The notes under the pieces were generated by a model. The model saw only the letters and a program-made list of their open reading frames with translations. It did no database searches and had not been told where the DNA came from. Both the position numbers and the translations under genes were made by a program. DNA of 64,000 bases, taken from Microbacterium sp. (GTDB lineage Bacteria > Actinomycetota > Actinomycetes > Actinomycetales > Microbacteriaceae). Positions 7,256 to 15,209 of the stretch are shown here, piece by piece; position 1 is the first letter of the stretch; every line of letters starts with the position of its first letter. Where the stretch lies: NCBI RefSeq assembly GCF_017305435.1, contig NZ_JAFKIP010000002.1:372001-436000 (forward strand). Reading direction: 5' to 3'.

Positions 7256-8101
7256 ATGACTGTCGACAGTTCTGGGAACGACATCGCGGCGGTCGGTGTT
7301 CCGGTCTCCGGCCGGATCGCGTTCGCGCCGTTCGGAACCCCTCTCCTCACTCCCGCGCAGGGCAACCAGGGTGACATCGCGTCGCTCATGGGGGCGTTCA
7401 CCCCCATGGGTCTGCTGAAGACGGACGGCGGCCCGCAATTCGCGTGGGCGGCTTCCGGCGACCCGATCGAGTTCTGGCAGGATGGCTACTCGATCCCCTC
7501 CGGTCTCGCCGACGTCACCCTCGCGATCACCGCCGCCGAAGCGCTGCGCGCCAAGGTGCGCGAGATCGTCTCCGGCATGGCCCCCGACGCCAACGGCATG
7601 ACCGTGATCGACGGCGGAGGCCACAACACCCGATGGGTCGTCTATTCGGAGGAGATCTTCAAGAACGGCGCCGTGCGACGTCGTCAGGCCCCGATCGTCC
7701 AACTCGGCTCTTCCACCGAGGACCGCAACGAACGCGGCGGCGTGATGGGCAACGCGCTCTCGTTCAAGATCAACCGCGACCTCGGGATCGGCGGGCACTT
7801 CCGCGAGTGGGTGATCATGTCGCCCGCCTCCGGCGCGAAGTCGGCGTGGGATCTGTCGATCACTGGCGCACCGACCGGCGGCTCGTTCACGCTCATCGTG
7901 AACGGTGTAGCGACGGCGCCGCTCGCGTACAACGCGAACGCGGCGGCGATCACCTCCGCGATCAACGCGCTGTCTGGCGTGACCGGGATCAGCGGCGTCA
8001 CCTCGTCGGGTTCCGGGCCGGTCGCGATCGCGTTCCCGACTGCCGTACACCTGGCCGTCGACGGCACGTCGCTCGTCGGCGGCGCGGCTTCCGTCGCGTA
8101 A
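7256..8101 (+). CDS. Major tail tube protein
   Basis: The 281-residue protein has a beta-rich tail tube core (residues 1-195) and a C-terminal module (about 200-281) of Gly, Ser, Thr and Val residues (TGAPTGGSFTLIVNGVATAPLAYNANAAAITSAI) like the Ig-like or flagellin-like add-on domains on many tail tube proteins. The ATG at 7256 is favoured over 7241 because AAAGGA at 7243-7248 lies 7 bases before it. It is bracketed by hairpins at 7218-7235 and 8108-8144 and followed by the frameshifted chaperone genes, the standard order. It forms the tail shaft through which DNA moves. Confidence 0.86.
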   Translation: MTVDSSGNDIAAVGVPVSGRIAFAPFGTPLLTPAQGNQGDIASLMGAFTPMGLLKTDGGPQFAWAASGDPIEFWQDGYSIPSGLADVTLAITAAEALRAKVREIVSGMAPDANGMTVIDGGGHNTRWVVYSEEIFKNGAVRRRQAPIVQLGSSTEDRNERGGVMGNALSFKINRDLGIGGHFREWVIMSPASGAKSAWDLSITGAPTGGSFTLIVNGVATAPLAYNANAAAITSAINALSGVTGISGVTSSGSGPVAIAFPTAVHLAVDGTSLVGGAASVA

Positions 8102-8107
8102 CGACCG

Positions 8108-8144
8108 CGGGGCGGCAGTGCTCGTGGGTGACGCTGCCGCCCCG
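8108..8144 (+). terminator. Perfect 10-bp hairpin after the tail tube gene
   Basis: CGGGGCGGCA at 8108-8117 pairs perfectly with TGCCGCCCCG at 8135-8144, leaving a 17-base loop. No T-run follows. It probably reduces readthrough into the chaperone genes or protects the 3' end of the abundant tube mRNA. Confidence 0.6.
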
Positions 8145-8194
8145 CCTTCGCACCCACTTCACCCACACCCTTCACCCACGAAAGAGAGCTCGGC

Positions 8195-8512
8195 ATGCCC
8201 ACTTCCAAGATGCCCGCGAAGGGCCACTATGACGTCGTCGACGACGTGTTCCGCTACACGTCGAAAGCCGGCGCTCACTTCATCATCGATCTGGACTTCC
8301 CCGCCGAGGTGATGGACGCCGCCCTCGGAGGAGACAAGACCGAGAGCGAGCAGTTCGACGTCATCGCGGAGTGGCTCGGTGAGGATCTGCAGGCCACCTA
8401 CGCGAAGCTCGGTGGCCTCGAGAAGGCTCGCTTCATGCGCACGTTCTTCACCGAGTTCTCGAAGGCGGCGATGCTTCCCCTGGGGGAATCCCTGAGCTCC
8501 TCGGCTTCGTAG
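8195..8512 (+). CDS. Tail assembly chaperone G (short product)
   Basis: The 105-residue product is the unshifted member of the tail chaperone pair, which coats the tape measure protein and recruits tube subunits. It has the acidic helical pattern typical of the G protein (FDVIAEWLGEDLQATYAKLGGLEKARFMRTFFTEFSKA). GAAAGAGAG at 8180-8188 precedes the ATG. The stop at 8510-8512 is reached only by ribosomes that do not slip at the GGGGGAA run (8482-8488). It lies between tube and tape measure, the invariant location of this pair. Confidence 0.85.
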   Translation: MPTSKMPAKGHYDVVDDVFRYTSKAGAHFIIDLDFPAEVMDAALGGDKTESEQFDVIAEWLGEDLQATYAKLGGLEKARFMRTFFTEFSKAAMLPLGESLSSSAS

Positions 8513-8874
8513 AGGAGCACCGCTCCGCGCTCACATGGGACTTCAAGCGGTATCTCGGCGTCCGGCTGTCGCGGGTGGGCCGCGACTTCACGTACGGGGA
8601 AGCCCGGGCGTGGATCGGCGAGCTCGCGAAGGAGACCGGCTCCCACCTGTTCGCCGAGATGGCCGGGTTCGTGCGGGCGGGGTCTCACGCGGAAATCGCA
8701 ACGATCCTGCACGCCGAATCGACCCTCAACTCGCGCCGCGATAGCAAGGCGTTCCCCGAGCCCGTGGAGCTTCCCCTTCCGTGGCGGCGTCACGACAACA
8801 ACGAGGACCTCACCCCGGAGATGCGCGCCGATTACGAAGCGCGACTGAACGCCGTCTCCGCTTTCCCTGAATGA
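8195..8874 (+). CDS. Tail assembly chaperone GT fusion made by -1 frameshift
   Basis: Reading the same start in frame to about codon 97 and then slipping back one base on the G-run gives a continuous protein of about 226 residues. The new frame continues directly as IPELLGFVEEHRSALTWDFKRYLGVRLSRVG and on through the T-domain to the stop at 8872-8874. The sense of the joined sequence (ELLGFVEEHRSALTWDF is typical of T-domains) argues strongly for slippage. The T part has no good independent start near its beginning. The GT protein is made in small amount and binds the tape measure. The exact slip codon is inferred. Confidence 0.82.
8482..8488 (+). promoter_or_regulatory. Slippery heptamer GGGGGAA for -1 frameshift
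   Basis: In the zero frame the codons are CTG-GGG-GAA. A -1 slip lets the P-site tRNA re-pair fully on GGG, while the A-site pairing on GGA is partial. The short frame stops 22 bases downstream and the -1 frame runs on for 386 bases. A GC-rich stretch follows, but no clear pseudoknot was identified. Confidence 0.72.
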
Positions 8875-8886
8875 GCGGAGGACCGC

Positions 8887-11076
8887 ATGTCTCGTGGTGG
8901 CCCTCAGGTCGGACAGGGGACGGTTGCCGTCGTCCCGACGTTCGTCGGATTCCGCGCCGCGGTCTCGAAGGAGACCGACGCGGCGGCGAAGTCCGGCGGC
9001 GACGGTTTCAAGCGGGCGTTCGCTCGCACGGGTCAGGATTCGGGGAAGCAGGTCGGCGCCGGCTTCAAGGCTGCGTTCGATCAGCAGTCGAGCGGGTTCT
9101 CCGACAAGGCGACGCGAGATCTCGAAGCGAACGTCACGAAAGCGACGCGCACGCTCTCGACGGCGCGCCTGAAAGAGCAGGACCTTGCGGGCAAGGTTCG
9201 CGTCGCGGAAGCGCAGCTCGCGGAGGCGCGCGCGAAGTACGCGTCGGACTCGTCCCAGGTCATTCGCGCGCAGGAACGGCTTGAGTCGTCCACCCGCCAG
9301 CTGAAGGCCGCTCAGGACGTCACGGAGCGGTCCACCGACGAGCTGCGGTCGGCTCAGAACCGTCTCGCGTCGGCGGCTGACAACGCCGGCGACCAGCTGC
9401 AGCAGGCCGGCAGTCACGGCACTGAGGGCTTCAAGCGCGGCTTCCTCGGCGGACTCTCAGGCCTGAAGGCGGCCGTCGTCGGCGTGATCGCGGCGGTCGG
9501 GCTCGGGCAGATCATCGAGTCCGCGGTCCGCAATGCCCGGGAACTGATCGTCGGCTCGATCGAGGTCGCGTCCGATCTTTCTGAGTCGATCAATGCCGTC
9601 CAGGTCTCCTACGGCGACGCGGCCCGCGCGGTGCTCGAGCTTGGCGCAGGGAGCGCGAAGGCCTTCGGGCTGAGCAAGCGTGAACTGAACTCCTACGCGA
9701 CGCAGTTCTCGTCGTTCGTCCAGACCATCGCAGGTCCAGGCGGCGACATCGCCGCCACCTTCAGCGAGCTCGTCGGGCGGGGTTCCGACTTCGCGTCCGT
9801 CTTCAACATCGAGGTCGCGGACGCGCTCGCCACGTTCCAGTCTGGACTCGCGGGTGAATCGGAGCCGCTGCGGAAGTACGGCATCGACCTCTCCGCGGCG
9901 ACCGTCGAGGCGTACGCCTATTCGCACGGCATCGCTGCGGCGGGGTCCGAACTCTCGGAGGCGCAGAAGGTCCAGGCGCGGTACGGTGCGCTGCTCGAGC
10001 AGACCGCCAAGGTGCAGGGCGACTTCGCGAACACGTCGGACCAACTCGCGAACAAGAACCGGATCAACGCGGCCACGTGGGATGACATCCGGGCGAAGAT
10101 CGGCGAGGGTTTCTTGCCGGTTGCGCAGTCGCTCGCGACGATCATCGGCGACGACCTGTTGCCAGAGATCGCGAAGCTCGCCGAGGAGCAGGGACCCGCT
10201 CTCGCGGAAGCGTTCAAGGAAGCCCTCCCCGCCTTCGCTGAGATGGCTCGCGAGGTGCTCCCTCAGATGCCTGGGCTGTTCCAGGCGGTGGCGCAGGCAC
10301 TTCCCGGCGTCATCCAGCTGGTTGAGGCTCTCGTGCCGATCCTGGTGCTGGTCTCGCAGAACATGTCGAGCCAGCCGGCGCTGTGGTCGGCGTTCTTCGG
10401 GCTGCTCTCCGGCGACGAGAGCATCGCCTCCGTGACGACGTCGCTTACGGGCCTCGTCGGACCCCTGGGAGACGTCTTCCGTGGCGCATACAGCATGGGC
10501 GAAGCGTTCGGCGGCGCGCTGAACACCGTCTCAACGTCGGCCGACGTGCTCGCAACAGTCGTGCGGTCGAAGATCGATGAGACGGTGGGCGTCGTGGCGT
10601 CCGTGCCATCGCGGATTCTCAGCGTGTTCGCGGGCGCCGGCGACTGGCTGGTCTCATCCGGGCGGGCTTTGATCGGCGGCTTCGTAGACGGGATTCGGGC
10701 GAGCATCGGAGCGGTAGGCGACGCCGTCAACGAGGTCCTCTCATGGGCGGCAGGGTTCTTCCCGCACTCGCCAGCGAAGCGAGGCATCTTCTCCGGGAGC
10801 GGGTGGACAGATCTGCCGAAGTCGGGAGCCGCGCTTCTCGAGCAGTGGTCATCTGGCTTCTCGAACGGTGAACGAGCGTTGTTCACATCGAGCTCGTTCA
10901 CCACGATCTCGGCAACCACTGGAGTCCAGACGTCGAGTTCGGTCTCCGGCGGACAACCCGCGGTGGCGTTCTACGGGGACGTGCACACACAGGACGTAGA
11001 CGAGCTCGTGGACCGCATCGAGAAGAAGAAGCGCGCGGCGAACTACCGAACGGGTGCGACACGGAAGGTGGGGTGA
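8887..11076 (+). CDS. Tape measure protein
   Basis: At 729 residues this is the longest protein in the prophage. It sets tail length and is threaded inside the tube. Residues 20-190 are charged helix with heptads of Ala, Gln, Glu and Arg (AEAQLAEARAKY, LKAAQDVTERSTDELRSAQNRL). Hydrophobic patches follow (LKAAVVGVIAAVGLGQII near 195), with a helical middle and a Gly/Ser-rich C-terminus. Using the known rule of roughly 1.5 angstrom per residue, the tail would be about 110 nm. GGAGG at 8877-8881 marks the start. No lytic transglycosylase or peptidase motif was noticed. Confidence 0.93.
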   Translation: MSRGGPQVGQGTVAVVPTFVGFRAAVSKETDAAAKSGGDGFKRAFARTGQDSGKQVGAGFKAAFDQQSSGFSDKATRDLEANVTKATRTLSTARLKEQDLAGKVRVAEAQLAEARAKYASDSSQVIRAQERLESSTRQLKAAQDVTERSTDELRSAQNRLASAADNAGDQLQQAGSHGTEGFKRGFLGGLSGLKAAVVGVIAAVGLGQIIESAVRNARELIVGSIEVASDLSESINAVQVSYGDAARAVLELGAGSAKAFGLSKRELNSYATQFSSFVQTIAGPGGDIAATFSELVGRGSDFASVFNIEVADALATFQSGLAGESEPLRKYGIDLSAATVEAYAYSHGIAAAGSELSEAQKVQARYGALLEQTAKVQGDFANTSDQLANKNRINAATWDDIRAKIGEGFLPVAQSLATIIGDDLLPEIAKLAEEQGPALAEAFKEALPAFAEMAREVLPQMPGLFQAVAQALPGVIQLVEALVPILVLVSQNMSSQPALWSAFFGLLSGDESIASVTTSLTGLVGPLGDVFRGAYSMGEAFGGALNTVSTSADVLATVVRSKIDETVGVVASVPSRILSVFAGAGDWLVSSGRALIGGFVDGIRASIGAVGDAVNEVLSWAAGFFPHSPAKRGIFSGSGWTDLPKSGAALLEQWSSGFSNGERALFTSSSFTTISATTGVQTSSSVSGGQPAVAFYGDVHTQDVDELVDRIEKKKRAANYRTGATRKVG

Positions 11077-11079
11077 CGT

Positions 11080-12009
11080 ATGCCTATGGCGCTCGCCGCC
11101 CCGCCTGTTCCGCCCGAAGCGGTCAGTTCGTGGGTCGGCATCACATCTGTGTGGGTCGGGCCGGACGGCTCCCGGTGGGACCTGAACAACTGGCGGGAAG
11201 GACTGCACCTCCTTCGTGATGGCGTGAAGGGTCTCCATTTCCCAAAGATCAGCAAGTCGAAGTCGGTGTCGCGCGCGGTCCCGGGTTTCCGTCTACGCGG
11301 GCACCGGGCTGAGTCACGTGACGTGTTCTGGCCGCTCTACGTGTGGGGCGGGGGAGGCGAAGCGTGGAAGGACGTCTATGAGCGATTCTTCGCAACAATC
11401 ACCCCGGACCGTCCGGGCACGTGGGAGATCACCGCGGGCGGAGTTACCCGGCGCATTCAGCTCACGGGCGTGTTCGACGAGGAATACACATTCACCGTCG
11501 ATCCCTACCGGCGCGGATGGGCGATCATCCCAATCTCGCTCGAGGCGGAGAACCCATTCTGGCAAGGCGACGTGATCCGCACAGCGGTGTTCGGTGGTGA
11601 GGAGCCGGAGGACTTCATCCCCGCCGATCCCGAGGACCTCGACTATCACCCGGCCCCAACAGCAACGTTCTCGTCGGCCTCGCTGCGAAACCCCGGGGCC
11701 GTCGAGGCGTGGCCAACTTGGACGGTCCGCGCGCTCGATGCCGTCGAGCCAGGGTCGATCACGCTGGGATTGGGCGGGGTGACTGCGACGGTTCAGGTGC
11801 CGCTCGTCGCGGGCGACACCTTGATCATCGACACCGACCCCCGCAACGTCGCCGCCCTCCGGAACAACGACGACGTGACATCGCTGATGGGACTCGTCGA
11901 GTGGGCACCGATCCCTCCGGGCGTCGATATGCCGCTCTCGATCATCGGGCCGGCGGATGCCGCGACGGTTCAGGCATCCCTGATCCCACTTCACTACGTG
12001 GCGCTGTAG
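11080..12009 (+). CDS. Distal tail / minor tail protein
   Basis: A 309-residue protein directly after the tape measure, the position of the distal tail (Dit) protein that joins tube to tip. It opens with a hydrophobic-polar N-terminus followed by VSSWVGITSVWVGPDGSRWDLNN, a beta-rich start common in Dit-type proteins of actinophages. The TVDPYRRGWAIIPISLEAENPFWQGD segment (about residues 145-170) is typical of this family. The last 110 residues form a second strand-rich domain. The start codon lacks a strong ribosome-binding site and may be coupled to the tape measure stop 3 bases away. Confidence 0.78.
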   Translation: MPMALAAPPVPPEAVSSWVGITSVWVGPDGSRWDLNNWREGLHLLRDGVKGLHFPKISKSKSVSRAVPGFRLRGHRAESRDVFWPLYVWGGGGEAWKDVYERFFATITPDRPGTWEITAGGVTRRIQLTGVFDEEYTFTVDPYRRGWAIIPISLEAENPFWQGDVIRTAVFGGEEPEDFIPADPEDLDYHPAPTATFSSASLRNPGAVEAWPTWTVRALDAVEPGSITLGLGGVTATVQVPLVAGDTLIIDTDPRNVAALRNNDDVTSLMGLVEWAPIPPGVDMPLSIIGPADAATVQASLIPLHYVAL

Positions 12010-12033
12010 CCCAGACCATCCGGAGGTGTGCCC

Positions 12034-13128
12034 ATGGACGACGCTGTCTCCTTCGTGATCTACGACAAGGTTGACGCGTTCCGACGGCTCGTCGTCGCGA
12101 AGTCCTCGTCGACGACGCTGCTACGCAACGAGGTGAGCTTCACGGAGTTCCTTCTAGACGCGGATCATCCGGCCCTACCCGAGGCGACCGCTCCCGGTGC
12201 TCGGTGCGGATTCCGGTTCCGCGGGCGCGAGTGGTTTCGGGGCCGTGTCGCCGCCACACCAGGGCATGGGCCGGTGGGCGAGACGACGATCCGGGTCGAG
12301 GGCGACGTCCGCAAGCTTTGGGACTGGCATGGACGTCCGGTCCCCAGCGCGGCCGTCACCGCGCAGGACGAAGAGTACGCGCGGTACTCAGGGCCGACGG
12401 AGACGATCGCGAAAGCTGCGATGACGGCGAACTTCGCCCGCCTCGGCGTCGCATGGTCGGTCGCGCCGGACCTTGGCCGCGGCGCGTCTGCCCGGATGGA
12501 GTTCCGCTTCCATCCACTCGCCGACAAGATCGTCCCGCTGCTCGACGCCGCGGACCTGATCCTCGAGCTCGCGTATGTCGATGATGCAGTGATCGTAGAT
12601 GTCCGCGAGGCCGTGCTCGTCGCCGGGGTCCTCTCCGATCTCACCGGAAAGCTCGAGGCATACTCGTGGACCCGTGACGCCCCCACGGCCACGAGGGTGA
12701 TCGTCGGCGGTAGGGGCGAAGGCGTAGACCGCGAGTTCTTCGAGAAGGTCAACGGCGATCTCGAATCTGAGTGGGGCGACATCATCGAGTCGTTCGTCGA
12801 CGCACGTAACACGGAGGAAGGGTCGAGCCTCGAGCCCGACGCCGATGAGGCGCTCGCCGCGGGCGGGCCGACCGCAGGCGTCTCTATGGACCTGATCGAG
12901 ACGGACGCTTTCCGATTCGCCCAGCACTTCCTCGTCGGCGACCGAGTGCGGGTCAAGGTTGGCCCGCTGGATCAGCTCGAGGCGATCACCCAGGTGCGAA
13001 TCGACGACAACCCAGATGGAGTCGTCGTTACTCCGAAGCTCGGCACCGCCGACGACGACCCGGACGTGCAGCTCGGGCGACAGGTTGCGCTCCTCGCGAG
13101 AGGCGCGCGAGACGAGAAGAGGCGCTGA
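12034..13128 (+). CDS. Tail protein of the siphovirus ReqiPepy6 Gp37-like family
   Basis: The ATG at 12034 has GGAGG at 12022-12026; the GTG at 12028 is too close to that site to be used. The 364-residue product has the order seen in Gp37-like tail proteins: an N-terminal strand-rich part, a middle segment (TIAKAAMTANFARLG, residues 130-145) and a late acidic helix before a C-terminal beta region (VGDRVRVKVGPLDQLEAITQVRI). It lies between distal tail and baseplate genes. The family is thought to form part of the tail tip or hub. No enzyme motif was seen. Confidence 0.78.
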   Translation: MDDAVSFVIYDKVDAFRRLVVAKSSSTTLLRNEVSFTEFLLDADHPALPEATAPGARCGFRFRGREWFRGRVAATPGHGPVGETTIRVEGDVRKLWDWHGRPVPSAAVTAQDEEYARYSGPTETIAKAAMTANFARLGVAWSVAPDLGRGASARMEFRFHPLADKIVPLLDAADLILELAYVDDAVIVDVREAVLVAGVLSDLTGKLEAYSWTRDAPTATRVIVGGRGEGVDREFFEKVNGDLESEWGDIIESFVDARNTEEGSSLEPDADEALAAGGPTAGVSMDLIETDAFRFAQHFLVGDRVRVKVGPLDQLEAITQVRIDDNPDGVVVTPKLGTADDDPDVQLGRQVALLARGARDEKRR

Positions 13129-13760
13129 TGGCGATCACATCTGTCGGATTCGAGCGGGCGGTCACATACGCCGAGCTCGGTGTGCTGCTGCAGCACGCCG
13201 GCGCCCAGTACTCCGTGTTCGGGCCTGACGCGTTCGCGGTGAGCGCGGGCACCGGCGATCGTGTCCTGGACGTGCAGGCGGGCCGCGCAGCGGGGCAGGG
13301 AATCCTCGACACCTCGGATGCCGTGGAGCACCTGACCGCCGCGCCCGTCGCATCGGGGAACCGGTGGGATCTCGTGGTGCTGCGACGCGACTGGGGCGCG
13401 AAAGCCACCACCCCCGTCCTCATCCAGGGGACCGCAGCACAGGAGATCCCCGCCGGACGCGCCGCGGAACCGGGAGTGCAGGACGATCACCCGATCGCGC
13501 TGGTCCGGTTCTCTGCCGGGAACACCGCCGCGCAGGACATCATCGACCTTCGCGTGTGGCACGGCGACGGCGGATGCTTCGCGAAGAACCGGATGGTCCG
13601 CGACTTCCTCACCCGCATCGGCACCCGCGTCTACATCACCGACCGGACATACTTCTTGCGGATCGGGGCGACGGGCCTGCCGGAGTGGGTGACGGACTCG
13701 TTCATCTTCTCGCCTGTCCAGCCGGCGCCTGCGGACGTGCCGTGGTCGCAGGTTCCCTGA
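13128..13760 (+). CDS. Minor tail / baseplate upper-type protein
   Basis: The start overlaps the previous stop by one base (TGATG). The 210-residue product has an N-terminal domain rich in Val, Gly and Ala, a TWDLVVLRRDW-like segment (RWDLVVLRRDWGAK, about residues 83-96) and a VRDFLTRIGTRVYITDRTYFLRIGATG stretch, a composition common in baseplate proteins that bear receptor-binding proteins. Function is inferred from order between the Gp37-like gene and the Fn3-containing tip gene. No catalytic motif was recognised. Confidence 0.65.
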   Translation: MAITSVGFERAVTYAELGVLLQHAGAQYSVFGPDAFAVSAGTGDRVLDVQAGRAAGQGILDTSDAVEHLTAAPVASGNRWDLVVLRRDWGAKATTPVLIQGTAAQEIPAGRAAEPGVQDDHPIALVRFSAGNTAAQDIIDLRVWHGDGGCFAKNRMVRDFLTRIGTRVYITDRTYFLRIGATGLPEWVTDSFIFSPVQPAPADVPWSQVP

Positions 13761-13777
13761 AGGTCGGAGGGCGCTGA

Positions 13778-14575
13778 ATGGCGAGCAACACAGCCTCCCT
13801 GGTCCGTTCGAACGGTGCGACGAGCCCGGTACAAATCCGCGTCAACCTCGTCTTCTCCGGGACCGTCGACAACGCCAACAAGCGGTCGCTGTTCAACTGG
13901 TCCGCGGAGTGCATCAACACCTCGGGCAGCGTCTACGGTGACGGCAACAACTGGTCGACCTCTCGCGGTGGCGGCGGCGCGTTCTACATCAACCCCGGGT
14001 CGACCATGTACCTCGGCGGCGGGTCGTTCTGGGTGCAGCACGATGGCAACGGGTACGCGCCCAGCCAGAGCATCACCCTGTCGGTCAGCAGCGACAACTT
14101 CTACGTCGGCTCCGGCTCGGTGACCGTGTGGGAGGCGGCGCCAAGTCTCGCGACCGTGCCCGCGACCCCTGCCGCACCGACGGTGTCGGAGACCACCGCG
14201 ACGGGCATGAAGCTGTCCTGGTCGATCCCATCGAACGGCGGCGCTGGGATCGACCAGATGCTCCTCCGCCGATTCTCCAACCCCGATGGCACTGGCCCGT
14301 ACGTCGACTACCCGAATGCCGGCAACGCGACTTCGCGGACCGTCACCGACCTCACCCCGGCCACTCAGTACTGGTGGGCGGTGTACGCGCACAACGCTGT
14401 TGGCTATTCGCAGCGGTCCCCGCTGCTCGCGACCCGCACGGCGGCGCGCGTGTGGGTCCCGGAGAACGGCGGGTATGTGCCCGCGGCGCAGGTTATGGTC
14501 CCGAAGAACGGCGGATACGTGCCTGCCGCAGCGGTGAAGGTGCCGAAGAACGGCATCTACGTCGACCCGGCCTGA
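13778..14575 (+). CDS. Tail-tip protein with Fn3 domain and C-terminal short repeats
   Basis: The 265-residue protein has three parts. Residues 1-125 are a Gly/Ser/Asn-rich beta region. Residues 130-220 are a fibronectin type III domain (PAAPTVSETTATGMKLSW ... TPATQYWWAVYAHNAVGYS). Residues 222-265 are three imperfect 14-residue repeats built on V-x-VP-x-NG-x-YV. Fn3 modules are common on phage tails and bind surface sugars. The repeats look like a small adhesion or trimer-cap module. GGAGG at 13767-13771 precedes the ATG. It is probably a receptor-binding or tip accessory protein. Confidence 0.75.
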   Translation: MASNTASLVRSNGATSPVQIRVNLVFSGTVDNANKRSLFNWSAECINTSGSVYGDGNNWSTSRGGGGAFYINPGSTMYLGGGSFWVQHDGNGYAPSQSITLSVSSDNFYVGSGSVTVWEAAPSLATVPATPAAPTVSETTATGMKLSWSIPSNGGAGIDQMLLRRFSNPDGTGPYVDYPNAGNATSRTVTDLTPATQYWWAVYAHNAVGYSQRSPLLATRTAARVWVPENGGYVPAAQVMVPKNGGYVPAAAVKVPKNGIYVDPA

Positions 14576-14582
14576 CGCGGGA

Positions 14583-15074
14583 TCAGGCGGGCAGGTAGGT
14601 CACCACACCGGACGTCGAGGCGACGACGCTGCCATCGACGGAGATCTCCGCATTGATGGGGAACGTGAGGGGTGCGTCGAGCCACCCGCCGGGGTGCCAC
14701 GCCGCACGATACTGCAGCGAGTAGAGCGAAATCTCTTTCGTCGGGGAAACGGTGAACCCCAAATAGGTGTCAGGGAAGACGTACTCTTCTGCGCCCTGCG
14801 AAGGGCTGTCCCATCCGCCCTTCGTTCCACGCGGCTCGCCGAGACTGACACCAACACCTGCGCGTCCGCCGTCGCCACTACCGGGGCCGACGTCGTCGTT
14901 CGGGCGCCCGACGTGGATCTTCACCTCCGCACCCGCCAACGCGGCCGGATCGCTGGTCTCCAGCTTGAGATACGCCGGCCCTGTGATGGGCGCCGGGAGG
15001 CGGTAGACGTTGGGCTGCATGACGTCCGCGAGGTGGTCGACGGTGACGTGCCCTCCGAAGGCGATGGTGGTCAT
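14583..15074 (-). CDS. Opposite-strand prophage gene, function unknown
   Basis: This 163-residue gene is read against the whole late operon and converges with the tail-tip gene only 7 bases away. The ATG at 15074 is chosen because GGGAG lies 9 bases upstream on that strand; the frame extends further but without such a site. The product is rich in Gly, Pro, Ser and Thr with strand-like segments (PAYLKLETSDPAALAGAEVKI, SLYSLQYRAAWHPGGWLDAPLTF) and no membrane helix or Cys cluster. It may be a beta-sandwich protein. An antisense position suggests expression apart from the late operon. The family was not recognised. Confidence 0.68.
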   Translation of the reverse strand: MTTIAFGGHVTVDHLADVMQPNVYRLPAPITGPAYLKLETSDPAALAGAEVKIHVGRPNDDVGPGSGDGGRAGVGVSLGEPRGTKGGWDSPSQGAEEYVFPDTYLGFTVSPTKEISLYSLQYRAAWHPGGWLDAPLTFPINAEISVDGSVVASTSGVVTYLPA

Positions 15075-15155
15075 GTTCTCGTGCTCCCTTGCTGCGAGTG
15101 GTGTGCTCCTACTCTGCCCGCCGCGTGGCTCCCTCCACCACCGCAAATCGTTCCG

Positions 15156-15175
15156 CCCTCACCGCTCGGTGGGGG
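15156..15175 (+). terminator. Hairpin terminator before the endolysin gene
   Basis: An 8-bp stem (CCCTCACC at 15156-15163 with GGTGGGGG at 15168-15175, one GU pair) surrounds a GCTC loop and is followed by CTTTCTCGTT. It separates the tail genes and the opposite-strand gene from the lysis cassette and could act in either direction. Confidence 0.6.
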
Positions 15176-15209
15176 CTTTCTCGTTCCACGCCTGAGGAGG
15201 CGCATCGTC

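Noticed and set aside
12028-12033. GTG at 12028 as start of the Gp37-like tail gene
   Set aside because: Only one base separates it from GGAGG. The ATG at 12034 has normal spacing.
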